Positions 27,641 through 36,574 of a stretch of 64,000 bases of DNA are shown here, one piece after another. The notes under the pieces were generated by a model, which saw only the letters and a program-made list of their open reading frames with translations, searched no databases and was not told where the DNA came from. Numbering within the stretch: the first letter of the stretch is position 1; each line of letters opens with the position of its first letter. This DNA is from Novosphingobium barchaimii LL02 (GTDB lineage Bacteria > Pseudomonadota > Alphaproteobacteria > Sphingomonadales > Sphingomonadaceae), in contig NZ_KQ130453.1 in assembly GCF_001046635.1 (NCBI RefSeq), forward strand, positions 253,001 to 317,000, read 5' to 3'. A program made the position numbers and the translations under genes.

Positions 27641-29017
27641 CTATTCGGTGGTTGCCGGAAGCGTGAGGACAACGAGCAGGCCGGGGCCATCCTGCCTGTT
27701 CTCAAGCCGGATCGTGCCGCCGGACAGCGTCATGGCCTTCGTGGCGATCGACAGGCCCAGGCCGCTGCCCGATGCCTTTGACGGGCCGCGCTCGAAACGG
27801 CGCAGCAGTCGCTCGCGGTCAGTCATCTCCACGCCGGCTCCCCGGTCGCCGATGGAGATTGCGAGATGGGCGGAACTGCGCACGATCGCGATGTCGATCC
27901 GTCCGCCGGAAAGGGCATGGCGCGTGGCATTTTCGATCACCGCCGACAGCGCGATCTGCAGCGCAGAGGGGTCGCACCGCCAGCGCACAACATGATCGGG
28001 GGTGACGGTGAACTCCATCGCGTCCGCAGCAAGCTGCCCCGCTGCCTGTGCCACCACATCGCCTACCAACGCATGGATGTCGGCAGAGCGGTTGGATACT
28101 GGCGTGGCATTGAGCCGGGCGAGGGTGAGCATGCCGTCGATCAACCCGTTGGCCCGGTCGACCATACCGATCAGCCTGTTCACATCGTCGGAAATTTGTG
28201 AAGGGCCGGTCTTGCGCAGCAATTGCGCCTGCGTGCGTATAGCGGCGAGGGGGGTGCGCAGTTCGTGCGCGACATCGTCGGTGAAGGCCTGTTCCAGCTC
28301 GTAAGCTTGCCCCAGACGCGCGAACAGTTTGTTCAGGGCGACGATCAGCGGGCCCAGATCACGGGACCATTCGCCCGGCTCCAGATGCGTGAGATCGGCC
28401 AGCGAGCGGGCGTTGAGCGTGGATGCCAGCCGTTCGACTTCCGACAGGCTGGTGCGCAGCGTCAGCCACAGCACCGCCATTCCGGCCGCAAGCAGGAGCA
28501 GCATCGGCAGCGCCAGCTTGCGCAGGACGGGCAGGATCGTGAATTCGCGCATCGCATCCCGCTCGGCCACCACGATCAGCAGGCGGGGGTCGCGGCCCGG
28601 CAGGCCGTAACTCCGCCAGCGGTCGCTTACGGCGGTGAAATCGTGCAGTCCGGGCTGGCGGGGGACAAGGCTTACCGGTGCGCCCCATCCCGACTGGGCG
28701 ACGGGCTGGCCTTCCCAGAATACCGCGAACATGCACCAGTCGTAGGATGCGTGGAACGCCTTCTTTTCCTCGGCGGTGAGCAGGGGATCGTCGGCGCTGC
28801 CAAGGCCCACGCCCCGCGATTTCAGCACCGTGGGCGTCAGTTCGTCCTGCATCATCATGTAAAGCAGGCGCGAAGCATTGACGAGCTGTGCATCGGAGGC
28901 GCGCCCGATCTCCCGGCTGGCGACCGTGTAGAGAATGGCGCCCATGGCCAGTCCGGTCAGCGCCAGCAGGATCAGCAGCCGCCGATAGAGCCGCGTCGAA
29001 AGCGAGGACCGTCTCAT
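27641..29017 (-). CDS. Two-component sensor histidine kinase
   Basis: A 458-residue membrane kinase. A transmembrane helix at 13-33 leads to a periplasmic domain of about 120 residues, and a second helix at 166-186 to a HAMP linker. The H-box is DDVAHELRTPLAAIR (phospho-acceptor His251). N-box IENATRHAL and G-boxes GDRGAGV and GSGLGLSIA complete the ATPase domain. The class resembles QseC/TctE sensors. ATG 29017 overlaps the response-regulator stop in an ATGA arrangement; an in-frame ATG at 29029 is also possible. The ligand is unknown. Confidence 0.92.
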   Translation of the reverse strand: MRRSSLSTRLYRRLLILLALTGLAMGAILYTVASREIGRASDAQLVNASRLLYMMMQDELTPTVLKSRGVGLGSADDPLLTAEEKKAFHASYDWCMFAVFWEGQPVAQSGWGAPVSLVPRQPGLHDFTAVSDRWRSYGLPGRDPRLLIVVAERDAMREFTILPVLRKLALPMLLLLAAGMAVLWLTLRTSLSEVERLASTLNARSLADLTHLEPGEWSRDLGPLIVALNKLFARLGQAYELEQAFTDDVAHELRTPLAAIRTQAQLLRKTGPSQISDDVNRLIGMVDRANGLIDGMLTLARLNATPVSNRSADIHALVGDVVAQAAGQLAADAMEFTVTPDHVVRWRCDPSALQIALSAVIENATRHALSGGRIDIAIVRSSAHLAISIGDRGAGVEMTDRERLLRRFERGPSKASGSGLGLSIATKAMTLSGGTIRLENRQDGPGLLVVLTLPATTE

Positions 29018-29682
29018 ACCTCCTGGCATCCCACCATATAGCCCAGACCGCGCGCGGTGCGGATGAAGTCACGCCCGAACTTGCGCCGCAAAGCCGAGAT
29101 GGCGACTTCAACGGTGTTGGATTCCACCCAATGGTCCTGATCGTAAAGTTCGCCTTCGAGATCCGCCTTGGAAACGAACCGTCGGCTGCGCCGCATAAGC
29201 AATGCCAGCACGCGAAACTCCTTGGCGGTCAGCGCAACGGGTTCGCCGTCCAGCGCCGCGATGTGGCCGGTGAAATCCAGCGTTACGCCGCCCACGCTCA
29301 CGCTGTCGTCCTGGCGGCGGTCCTTGCGGCGTAGCTGCGAACGGATGCGTGCGGCCAGCTCCTCCAGGTCCACCGGCTTGACGACATAATCGTCTGCGCC
29401 GGCATCGAGCCCGGCCACGCGGTGGGGCGTGCGGTCGAACGCAGTGATGATGATCACTGGCGTCGCGTCCTTTGCGGAGCGCAGTTCGCGCAGCACTTCG
29501 AGGCCGGACATATGGGGCAAGCCAAGGTCGAGCAGAATCACGTCGTAGCTGGCGACGCGGGCAGCGGCGAGCACGTCGTCGCCGCGAGTGAAAAGGTCGG
29601 CGACGTAACCGTCCAGTTCAAGCGCCCGCTTCATCGCGGGGCCAAGGTCGGCGTCGTCTTCCGCAACCAGCAGGCGGGGCAA
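29014..29682 (-). CDS. OmpR-family response regulator
   Basis: A 222-residue regulator. The receiver domain has the acidic pocket in VAEDDADLG, phosphorylation site Asp52 in DVILLDLGLP, Thr80 and Lys102 in YVVKPVD. The C-terminal winged helix carries LTAKEFRVLALLMRR and VEVAISALRRKFGRDFIRTARGLGYM, typical of OmpR/PhoB DNA-binding domains. It is transcribed with the overlapping sensor kinase gene. A tandem 11-bp repeat 95 bases upstream of its start is a candidate binding site. Confidence 0.95.
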   Translation of the reverse strand: MPRLLVAEDDADLGPAMKRALELDGYVADLFTRGDDVLAAARVASYDVILLDLGLPHMSGLEVLRELRSAKDATPVIIITAFDRTPHRVAGLDAGADDYVVKPVDLEELAARIRSQLRRKDRRQDDSVSVGGVTLDFTGHIAALDGEPVALTAKEFRVLALLMRRSRRFVSKADLEGELYDQDHWVESNTVEVAISALRRKFGRDFIRTARGLGYMVGCQEV

Positions 29683-29776
29683 GGCATGGCTCCAGGCGTG
29701 GTTGAAGGGCCACGTAAGTCGCGGGAGTACGCCACCTTATGGGCGGCCGTCAAACCGCGCGAAAATGTTTCTCGTC

Positions 29777-29798
29777 CATCAGCTTCGCATCAGCTTCG
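29777..29798. promoter_or_regulatory. Tandem 11-bp direct repeat, likely response-regulator site
   Basis: The unit CATCAGCTTCG occurs twice in direct succession (29777-29787 and 29788-29798). OmpR/PhoB-type regulators bind as head-to-tail dimers to direct half-sites about 11 bp apart, so it fits the regulator encoded next to it. It lies between the divergent regulator gene and the kinase-flippase operon and could serve either. Confidence 0.55.
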
Positions 29799-29887
29799 CG
29801 GTCTAGAGCCTGCATTCGGACCTGAACCCAGGCTCCCTTCGGCAGCATGGCCGCTGTGAAGGGATTTGAAAAAATGGCTAACGAAAC

Positions 29888-30661
29888 ATGACGATTCACA
29901 ACCCGCCGGGAGAGCTTTTCTCTTCATTCCGCGGCGCTTCCCCATTCCTTTCCGCCCCGGCGCGTTCGCGGCCCGGGCTGGCCCCTTGCGTGGCGCTGGT
30001 CGGCTGCGATGGGTCGGGCAAATCCACCCTGGCGCGCGATCTTGTTAGCCTGCTTGACCGGCAGGCGCCAACAAAGTCGATGTATTTGGGCCTCGGCACG
30101 GGAGACCTCGGGCGACGCATCGGCGAACTGCCGCTGATTGGGGCGCTCGCCGAACGCTATCTTTCGGGCAAGGCGCGCAAGGCGCATGACGGGCCGGCAA
30201 AGCGCCTGCCTGGGCTGGTCACGGCGCTGGCGATGTACGGCTTGTCGCTCGCGCGCCTACGCCGCTTCCGCAAGGTCCTCGATTACCGCCGCCACGGCGT
30301 TCAGGTGATTACCGACCGCTATCCGCAGGCAGAAGTGTCGGGCAGTTTCGACGGACCGGGCCTCTCGTGGACCCGAAAGGGTTCGGCGCTGGTCGAACGG
30401 CTCGCCTCGCGCGAGCGTGCGCTTTACGCCGGGATGTCGGCCTGGCGGCCGACCGTGGTGATCCGCCTTAACGTGGATGTCGACACGGCTTTGGCCCGCA
30501 AGTCCGACCACCAGCGCGACATGCTCGAAAAGAAGATCGCGGTGGTGCCGACGCTTGATTTCGCAGGCGCCTATATCGTCGATGTCGACGCGACCCGGCC
30601 CTACCGCGAAGTGCTCGAAACCGTGCTTGCCGTGCTGCGCCGCCATGGTCTGAACGCCTGA
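29888..30661 (+). CDS. P-loop kinase of the thymidylate kinase fold (first copy)
   Basis: A 257-residue P-loop protein. Walker A is GCDGSGKST (39-47), followed later by VITDRYPQ, similar to the DRY segment of thymidylate kinases, and by RLNVDVDTALARK (lid side). It differs from housekeeping dTMP kinase in its longer, basic helical middle (LARLRRFRKVLDYRRHG) and its context. It is clearly paralogous to the next gene. The pair precede a polysaccharide flippase, so a role in phosphorylating a glycan- or lipid-linked precursor is possible but only inferred. The ribosome site at the ATG is weak. Confidence 0.75.
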   Translation: MTIHNPPGELFSSFRGASPFLSAPARSRPGLAPCVALVGCDGSGKSTLARDLVSLLDRQAPTKSMYLGLGTGDLGRRIGELPLIGALAERYLSGKARKAHDGPAKRLPGLVTALAMYGLSLARLRRFRKVLDYRRHGVQVITDRYPQAEVSGSFDGPGLSWTRKGSALVERLASRERALYAGMSAWRPTVVIRLNVDVDTALARKSDHQRDMLEKKIAVVPTLDFAGAYIVDVDATRPYREVLETVLAVLRRHGLNA

Positions 30662-30701
30662 TGTGTTCCCCTCAATTTACTGAACTGCTTCTGCCACCAC
30701 G

Positions 30702-31418
30702 ATGAACACTGCTTCTCTTCCTCCCCTGATCGCGGTCATCGGCTGCGACGGGTCCGGTAAATCGACCGTCACCGAGGCGCTCCAGCAATGGATGGATGCG
30801 CGTGTACCGACGAAAATCTGCCATCTGGGCAAGCAATCGGGCAATATCGGCCGCTGGATCGCGCGGTTGCCACTGCTGGGCGGCAGGCTGGACAAGTCGA
30901 TCCATGCCAAGGCCCAGCGCGCGCAAGCCGACAAGGGGCCTGGCCTGCTCGCAGCGCTGGTCATATTCGTATTCTCGATGCGGCGGGTGCGCCGGTTTCG
31001 CCGGATGATGCGCCTGCGCCGCGGCGGCAACGCCATTATAGCCGACCGTTTCCCGCAGCTTGGTGCGCCTGGCCCGATGGACGGCTTGGGACTGGCTCAG
31101 GCGCGCCGTTCCGGCATGGTCGGCCTGCTCGCGCGGGCGGAGCGGCGGCAGTACGAGGGCATGGTGGCTAATGCCCCGGACCTCGTGCTGAGGCTTAATG
31201 TTTCGCTGGATGTTGCCGTGGCCCGGAAGCCGGATCACCGCTTGTCCTCGCTCGCCCGCAAGATCGCGGACGTGCCGCGTTTGACCTTCGGAGGCGCCCC
31301 GATCGTCGAGATCGACGCGGAGCAGCCGCTCGAACAGGTGCTGGCGCAGGCAAGGGCCGCCATTGACGAGCGCGTGGCGCTGTTTGCAGCCGCCCGTCCG
31401 CGGAGTGCCGCGCGGTGA
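30702..31418 (+). CDS. P-loop kinase of the thymidylate kinase fold (second copy)
   Basis: A 238-residue paralogue of the upstream gene. Walker A GCDGSGKST is at 14-22, then RRVRRFRRMMRLRRGG, IIADRFPQ and LRLNVSLDVAVARK in the same order and spacing as in the first copy. It lacks the 25-residue N-terminal extension of that copy. It starts 40 bases after it and overlaps the flippase gene through a GTGA junction. The two copies have diverged enough to suggest different substrates or a heterodimer. Confidence 0.75.
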   Translation: MNTASLPPLIAVIGCDGSGKSTVTEALQQWMDARVPTKICHLGKQSGNIGRWIARLPLLGGRLDKSIHAKAQRAQADKGPGLLAALVIFVFSMRRVRRFRRMMRLRRGGNAIIADRFPQLGAPGPMDGLGLAQARRSGMVGLLARAERRQYEGMVANAPDLVLRLNVSLDVAVARKPDHRLSSLARKIADVPRLTFGGAPIVEIDAEQPLEQVLAQARAAIDERVALFAAARPRSAAR

Positions 31419-32767
31419 AGGCTCTGAACGTAAAGCACTGGTTTGCCGACGGGGTATTCCGCACGATCCTGCGCAATGCCTCGTATCTGGGTTCAAGCAA
31501 GCTCCTTGGCGCCCTGCTGGGCCTGATTGCGCTCGCCTGCGCCGGGCGCGGGATGACGCCGGCGCTGTTCGGCACGCTCGTGCTCATCCATTCCTATGCC
31601 AATGGCGTGGGGGCAGTGGTCAAGTTCCAGACCTGGCAGTTCATCGTGCGCTACGGCGCGCCGGCACTGGGGCGCGGAGACCTTGACGAACTGCGCGACG
31701 TGACCGGCTTCGCCTTCGGACTCGACCTTGCCAGCGGACTGGTCGGGCTGGCCGGGGGGCTGATATTGCTGCCGTTCCTGGCCGAAAGGTTCGGCATCGC
31801 AGCGCAGGACGTCAGCATCGCGATGCTCTATTGCACCCTGATCCCCACCATGACCGCTGCAACCCCTACCGGCATCCTGCGCGTGCTGGACCGGTTTGAC
31901 CAGCTTGCCGTGCAGCAGCTCGTCACCCCGCTGCTGCGCGCGGTCGGCGGGGCGGTTTCGTATTTCGGCAACTTCGGCTTCACCGGTTTCGTCGTTACCT
32001 GGTTCGTAGCCGACCTTGCCGGTGACTTGTGCCTGTGGATCATGGCCGCCATCGAACTGCGCCGCAAAGGCATCGACGGCGCGCTGCGGCCCGGTCTTTT
32101 GGGTCCGGGGCGGCGACTGGAGAATGCCTGGGACTTCGTGTGGACCACCAACATCGCCCATTCGATCTGGGCCGCCTGGGGTCCGATCAGCAACCTGATC
32201 GTCGGCGCCCTGCTGGGCCCGACCAGCGCGGGCCTGTTCAAGATCGCGTCGACTTTCTTCGATTCCGCCAGCAAGCCCGCCGATCTGCTGTCGCGCAGTT
32301 TCTATCCCGAGATCATGCGGCTAGACCCCACCAGCCGGCACCCATGGCAACTGGCGATCCGCAGCGCGTTGATCTCCGGCGCTATCGGCTTCGTGATCCT
32401 GCTTCTGGTGATGCTGGGCGGCGAGCCGGTCATTGGCATGGTCTTCGGCAAACGCTACGTCGAGGCTTACGATCTGCTGCAACTCATGACCGCATCGCTG
32501 ATCGTGACGATGGCAAGCTTCCCGCTCGAATCCCTGCTCTACATGGCCGGGCGGCAGCGGGCGGCGCTGGTCGCCGAAGGCGCGGCGGCGCTGGGCTATG
32601 CGGGCCTGATCTTCATGCTGATCCATGTGTTCGGCATCGAAGGAGCAGGGCTGGCCTATGTCGCGGGGGTGTGCCTGAAGGCGGTGTTCATGCTGCTGCC
32701 CACACTTTGGGCCTATCGTGACCGGAGCAGTCTTTCGCACGTCATGACGCAGGGAGCGCGCGCATGA
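31415..32767 (+). CDS. Wzx/MurJ-like oligosaccharide flippase
   Basis: A 450-residue polytopic membrane protein of the MATE/oligosaccharide-flippase superfamily with about 12-14 hydrophobic segments. The GTG start overlaps the kinase stop codon. Recognisable features are the N-terminal GSSKLLGALLGLIALACAGRGM helix, the central IVGALLGPTSAGLFKIASTF block typical of polysaccharide exporters, and PLESLLYMAGRQRAALVAEG in the last third. Such proteins flip lipid-linked glycans across the inner membrane. No glycosyltransferase or polymerase genes are in the window, so the product it moves is unknown. Confidence 0.85.
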   Translation: MKALNVKHWFADGVFRTILRNASYLGSSKLLGALLGLIALACAGRGMTPALFGTLVLIHSYANGVGAVVKFQTWQFIVRYGAPALGRGDLDELRDVTGFAFGLDLASGLVGLAGGLILLPFLAERFGIAAQDVSIAMLYCTLIPTMTAATPTGILRVLDRFDQLAVQQLVTPLLRAVGGAVSYFGNFGFTGFVVTWFVADLAGDLCLWIMAAIELRRKGIDGALRPGLLGPGRRLENAWDFVWTTNIAHSIWAAWGPISNLIVGALLGPTSAGLFKIASTFFDSASKPADLLSRSFYPEIMRLDPTSRHPWQLAIRSALISGAIGFVILLLVMLGGEPVIGMVFGKRYVEAYDLLQLMTASLIVTMASFPLESLLYMAGRQRAALVAEGAAALGYAGLIFMLIHVFGIEGAGLAYVAGVCLKAVFMLLPTLWAYRDRSSLSHVMTQGARA

Positions 32768-33621
32768 CCACCCGCAGCACATATCCGGCAGCCGTTCTCG
32801 ATGCGATGTTCGAGGCGGTGGAGATGGACGATGTCGTCGATCCCGTGGTCAGCCTGCCGGCCTCGATCCCGGTCGCCTGTACGCAGGAGGAGATGCGCCG
32901 CTGCCTCGATCTGTGCATACAGTTCTGGCGCGCCGGCGCCATTCGCGCCGACTTGCGAAAGTTAGCGACAACGCTGCTGCACACCGGCGACCTGCCGCCG
33001 GATGCCCGCATACGCTACAAGCACATTCGCGCTCGCTACAAGCACTTGCGCTTTGCGCTGGTGCTCTACGGCAAGCCGCATAAGGCACCGCTGCTGTTTC
33101 GTTCGACCGTTGCGGTGATGGGCCACCTTCAGGATGCATTCCGCAATAGACAGCGCGCGGCGGTGCTGGGCTATGCCCTGCTGCTGAGGGGATTGCTGAT
33201 CTGGCCGGTCTGGGCTGCTGTTCAGCGGGAGGTGGATGCCGTGCGTCTGGACAACGCGGCGGGGTTCCTTGCCTTTCGCCGGGCGGAATTTGCCCGCCTG
33301 AAGTCATGGGTTCTGGGCAAGGCATTGACCGGCCACCGTTTCCACGCGATGCGCAAGGTCATCAGCCGGCAGGTCTCGTTCTACGACACCATGCGCACGC
33401 TGGAGCCTGACGATCAGGTTTACCGGATGTCGCGCTTTCTCAGCGCGATAAACGGGCTGATGGGCAGCCTGCACGACGAGCTGGTCGAACAGGCATCGGC
33501 CGGGCACCGGGACTACCATAAGGATGATTTCCCGCTGCCCGAAGACATCCGTTGCCGTCTAGAGGCCCTGACCGCGCGCTATCCCTTGACGGCCGTAGAC
33601 CGGAGCGCGGCGGCTTCTTAG
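32764..33621 (+). CDS. Helical protein with CHAD-like segment
   Basis: A 285-residue, almost entirely helical, strongly basic protein with no signal peptide. Parts resemble the CHAD domain, which binds polyphosphate through regularly spaced His and basic residues: RYKHIRARYKHLRF near the middle and HRFHAMRKVISRQVSFYDTMRT with LMGSLHDELVEQ in the C-terminal part. The resemblance is by pattern only. The ATG overlaps the flippase stop (ATGA), so it belongs to the kinase-flippase operon and may regulate or bind the exported glycan or a polyphosphate. Confidence 0.5.
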   Translation: MTTRSTYPAAVLDAMFEAVEMDDVVDPVVSLPASIPVACTQEEMRRCLDLCIQFWRAGAIRADLRKLATTLLHTGDLPPDARIRYKHIRARYKHLRFALVLYGKPHKAPLLFRSTVAVMGHLQDAFRNRQRAAVLGYALLLRGLLIWPVWAAVQREVDAVRLDNAAGFLAFRRAEFARLKSWVLGKALTGHRFHAMRKVISRQVSFYDTMRTLEPDDQVYRMSRFLSAINGLMGSLHDELVEQASAGHRDYHKDDFPLPEDIRCRLEALTARYPLTAVDRSAAAS

Positions 33622-33674
33622 GGCCGGCCACGCTCCTGCTCTGCGGCTCATCGGTTCTGCAAACAGCCTCGCCG

Positions 33675-34778
33675 TCACTTGGCTACGGGGAAAGCCCTGA
33701 CGAGGGCGTCGTATTGCATTTTGCTGATCTCGATCATCGAGCCATGGCGCAGACCAGCGGGCATTTCGAAGCGGTTCCATTCAGGCACGCCGGAATTGCC
33801 CGATACCTGAAACCACGGGCCTGACAGGCGCGGCGCCTTGGACAGGCCGTAGCTGGTTCCGGCATACTGTTCGTAATACATCAGCCAGTCCTCGCCGCCG
33901 GGGGCGCGGATCAGCGTGGGCGCCTCGCGGAAGTTGGGGCTGACCGGCGCGCCCGGCTGCGGGTAGGGGCCGAGCAATTCCTTGGCGCAGGAGATGCGCA
34001 CCGTCTTGCCGGTCGTCCAGTTGTAGCTCGGATACCGCTCATCCTTGATGACCGCGCAGTACCCGCTGCCGTCTGCCTCGGGCTGGATGAAGGTGTCGAT
34101 CGTGGCCATGTCCCAGTCGAACAGGCGCCTGGGGGCTTTGGCGAACTTTTTGAGATCGGGTGACTGGACGTAGAGCGTGCGCTGGCTGGCCCAATAGCGC
34201 TCCGGGTCCTCGGGCACGCCGGGGACGGTGGCGGTGTGCCAGGTCAGCAGGAACTGGCTGGATGCCTTGTCGAAGAACAGCTTGGGCGCCCCGATCCGCT
34301 GCAGCGCGTGGGGCAGGCCGGGCACGTTCTTCACATCAGGCTTGTAGGTGCCATAGGGCTTCCAGCTAACGAGATCGTCGGAAACCCAAAAGCGGATATA
34401 GGGGTCCTCGTCGCTCTTGTTGCCGACAAGGAAATAGCGTCCGTCGGCGCCGCGCGCGATGGATGGGTGGCCGTGATAATCTTCGGAAACCGGCTTGCCG
34501 CCATTGATCTGCTGCCAGTGCAGGCCATCGCGGCTGACCGTGTAATAGAGCACGCCGTAGCGCTCCTTGGTCATATGCGCGAAAAGATAGGCCTTGTCCG
34601 GGTTGACGTAAGGCGTCTCGGGCGCGCCGGGAATGACTTCGGCGGAAGGCTTCACTTCGGTGGTCGCCGGCATCGCACTTTGCGCGGCCAGAGGCGTCTG
34701 GACCGTCAGGATGGTGATCGCCGCCAGGCCCGCCGTCAGGCTCAGACGCGTGGCTATGCGCGGATTGCCCCGTTCCAA
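33675..34778 (-). CDS. Exported GH43-like beta-propeller glycosidase
   Basis: A 367-residue secreted protein that looks like a five-bladed beta-propeller glycosidase. The repeated blade pattern is visible in YYTVSRDGLHWQQINGG, RFWVSDDLVSWKPYG and TLYVQSPDLKKF. APKLFFDKASSQFLLTWHT and REAPTLIRAPGGEDWLMYYEQ are typical of GH43/GH32-type sequences. The start chosen is TTG at 34778, because GGGAGAG lies just upstream and it gives a normal Sec signal ending LAAQSA; the ATG at 34844 would add 22 unlikely residues. It is read divergently from the sugar symporter gene. The substrate is not clear; arabinan or galactan fragments are possible. Confidence 0.75.
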   Translation of the reverse strand: MERGNPRIATRLSLTAGLAAITILTVQTPLAAQSAMPATTEVKPSAEVIPGAPETPYVNPDKAYLFAHMTKERYGVLYYTVSRDGLHWQQINGGKPVSEDYHGHPSIARGADGRYFLVGNKSDEDPYIRFWVSDDLVSWKPYGTYKPDVKNVPGLPHALQRIGAPKLFFDKASSQFLLTWHTATVPGVPEDPERYWASQRTLYVQSPDLKKFAKAPRRLFDWDMATIDTFIQPEADGSGYCAVIKDERYPSYNWTTGKTVRISCAKELLGPYPQPGAPVSPNFREAPTLIRAPGGEDWLMYYEQYAGTSYGLSKAPRLSGPWFQVSGNSGVPEWNRFEMPAGLRHGSMIEISKMQYDALVRAFPVAK

Positions 34779-34987
34779 ATTGTCTCTCCCATGTTTGTTC
34801 GTGGCGTCAAAAAGCCGCCTCCATCGTGCATTGTCAAGATTCATCTTATAAATACGGTTTTAGTCGTTATGGAAGGTGTTCTGGCTTGACCGGCTGATTC
34901 GACATGCTCGCTGGGTTCCCACCGAGCGCGGCGGGTCGATGGCCGGAAGACCTATCATTGCGAAGCAAGATAATCCGGGGAGACGAG

Positions 34988-36574
34988 ATGGGACTGGCAA
35001 CGATCGATATCACCGTAGTGGTGATCTACGCGATCGGCATATTCGGGCTGGCCCAGTGGGTCAGCCGCGACAAGCCGGGAGCAGGGCCGAAGGGTTCCGC
35101 CGACTACTTCCTTGCCTCCAAGAACCTGCCCTGGTGGGCCATCGGCGCCTCGCTGATCGCGGCGAACATCTCGGCGGAGCAGATCGTCGGCATGTCCGGT
35201 TCGGGCTATGCGATCGGCCTTGCCATCGCCTCCTACGAGTGGATGGCGGCGGCGACCCTGCTGATCGTCGGCAAGTTCTTCCTGCCGATCTTCCTGCGCA
35301 ATGAAATCTACACGATGCCGCAGTTCCTCGAGCGGCGGTACGGCCCCGGCATCCGCACGCTGATGGCGGTATTCTGGCTGGTCCTCTACGTCTTCGTGAA
35401 CCTGACCAGCATCATCTGGCTGGGCTCCATCGCGGTGACGCAGGTGGCGGGGGTCAATCAGGATGTGGCGCTGGTAGTGCTGGGCGTCTTCGCGCTGCTC
35501 TACCAGCTGCGCGGAGGACTGAAGGCTGTGGCGCTGACCGACATCGTGCAGGTTACCCTGCTGGTGATGGGCGGCCTCATCATCGCCTATCTGACGCTGG
35601 GAAAAATCGGCGGCGCTGAAGGCGTTATCGGCGGTTTCTCGCGCCTTCTCGAAGTTGCGCCGGATCACTTCCAGATGATCCTGCACCCCGATAATCCGCA
35701 TTACATGGACCTGCCGGGCCTTTCGGTCCTGATCGGCGGCATGTGGATCGCGAACCTGTCCTACTGGGGCTTCAACCAGTACATCATTCAGCGCGCGCTG
35801 GCTGCCAAGTCCATCGACGAGGCGCAGCGCGGCATGCTGTTCGCGGCGTTCATCAAGCTTATCATGCCGATCATCATCGTGCTGCCGGGCATCGCCGCCG
35901 TCATTCTCGCGCCGGACCTCACCAAGGCGGACGAGGCTTATCCGACGATGATGCGCCTGTTGCCGCCGGGCCTGCTGGGGCTGGTCTTTGCCGCTCTGGT
36001 GGCGGCGATCATCGCTTCCACCGCATCGAAGATCAATTCCATCGCCACTATTTTCACCCTCGACGTCTGGGCGAAATTCCGGGGTGTTCCGGCCGATGAT
36101 GATGCCGTCGCAGCCGACCGGAAGCTGGTGCGGGTGGGGCGGATCGTGGCGGTCGTCGCCATCATCATCGCCATTCTTACCGCGCGTCCGCTGGTGGGAT
36201 CCAGCGAACAGGCCTTCCAGTTCATCCAGGAATTCACCGGCTTCTTCACGCCGGGCATCACCGTGATCTTCCTGCTCGGCCTTTTCTGGCGCCGGGCCAA
36301 TGAGCCGGGCGCGATCAGTGCGGCGGTGGCTTCGGTGCTGCTGTCCTGGGGGTTGAAGGTCTGGGCGCCGGGCGTCCCGTTCATGGACCGCATGGGGATC
36401 GTCTTCCTTGCGGCGCTTGTGCTGGCGGTGGCGGTCTCGCTGCTCACCCCGGCGCGGCCTGACAAGCACACCATCTCGACCGGCGACGTGAAGTATGCGA
36501 CGTCGACCGGCTTCAATGCAGGAGCGATTGCCGTGTTTCTCGTCCTATGTGTCCTCTACGCGGTGTTCTGGTGA
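34988..36574 (+). CDS. Sodium/sugar symporter (SSS family)
   Basis: A 528-residue transporter of the SGLT-like solute:sodium symporter family with about 14 membrane helices. Family blocks include KNLPWWAIGASLIAANISAEQIVGMSGSGYAIG near the N-terminus (the unwound sodium-binding helix) and YWGFNQYIIQRALAAKS. It imports a monosaccharide across the inner membrane. ATG 34988 follows GGGGAG. It heads a tightly coupled operon: its TGA overlaps the GTG of the sugar-acid kinase gene. The neighbours point to galactose, arabinose or a related sugar as substrate. Confidence 0.93.
   Translation: MGLATIDITVVVIYAIGIFGLAQWVSRDKPGAGPKGSADYFLASKNLPWWAIGASLIAANISAEQIVGMSGSGYAIGLAIASYEWMAAATLLIVGKFFLPIFLRNEIYTMPQFLERRYGPGIRTLMAVFWLVLYVFVNLTSIIWLGSIAVTQVAGVNQDVALVVLGVFALLYQLRGGLKAVALTDIVQVTLLVMGGLIIAYLTLGKIGGAEGVIGGFSRLLEVAPDHFQMILHPDNPHYMDLPGLSVLIGGMWIANLSYWGFNQYIIQRALAAKSIDEAQRGMLFAAFIKLIMPIIIVLPGIAAVILAPDLTKADEAYPTMMRLLPPGLLGLVFAALVAAIIASTASKINSIATIFTLDVWAKFRGVPADDDAVAADRKLVRVGRIVAVVAIIIAILTARPLVGSSEQAFQFIQEFTGFFTPGITVIFLLGLFWRRANEPGAISAAVASVLLSWGLKVWAPGVPFMDRMGIVFLAALVLAVAVSLLTPARPDKHTISTGDVKYATSTGFNAGAIAVFLVLCVLYAVFW

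Noticed and set aside
34955-36469. A 504-codon open frame on the minus strand
   Set aside because: It is the antisense shadow of the sodium/sugar symporter. The translation is full of charged repeats and has no family signal.
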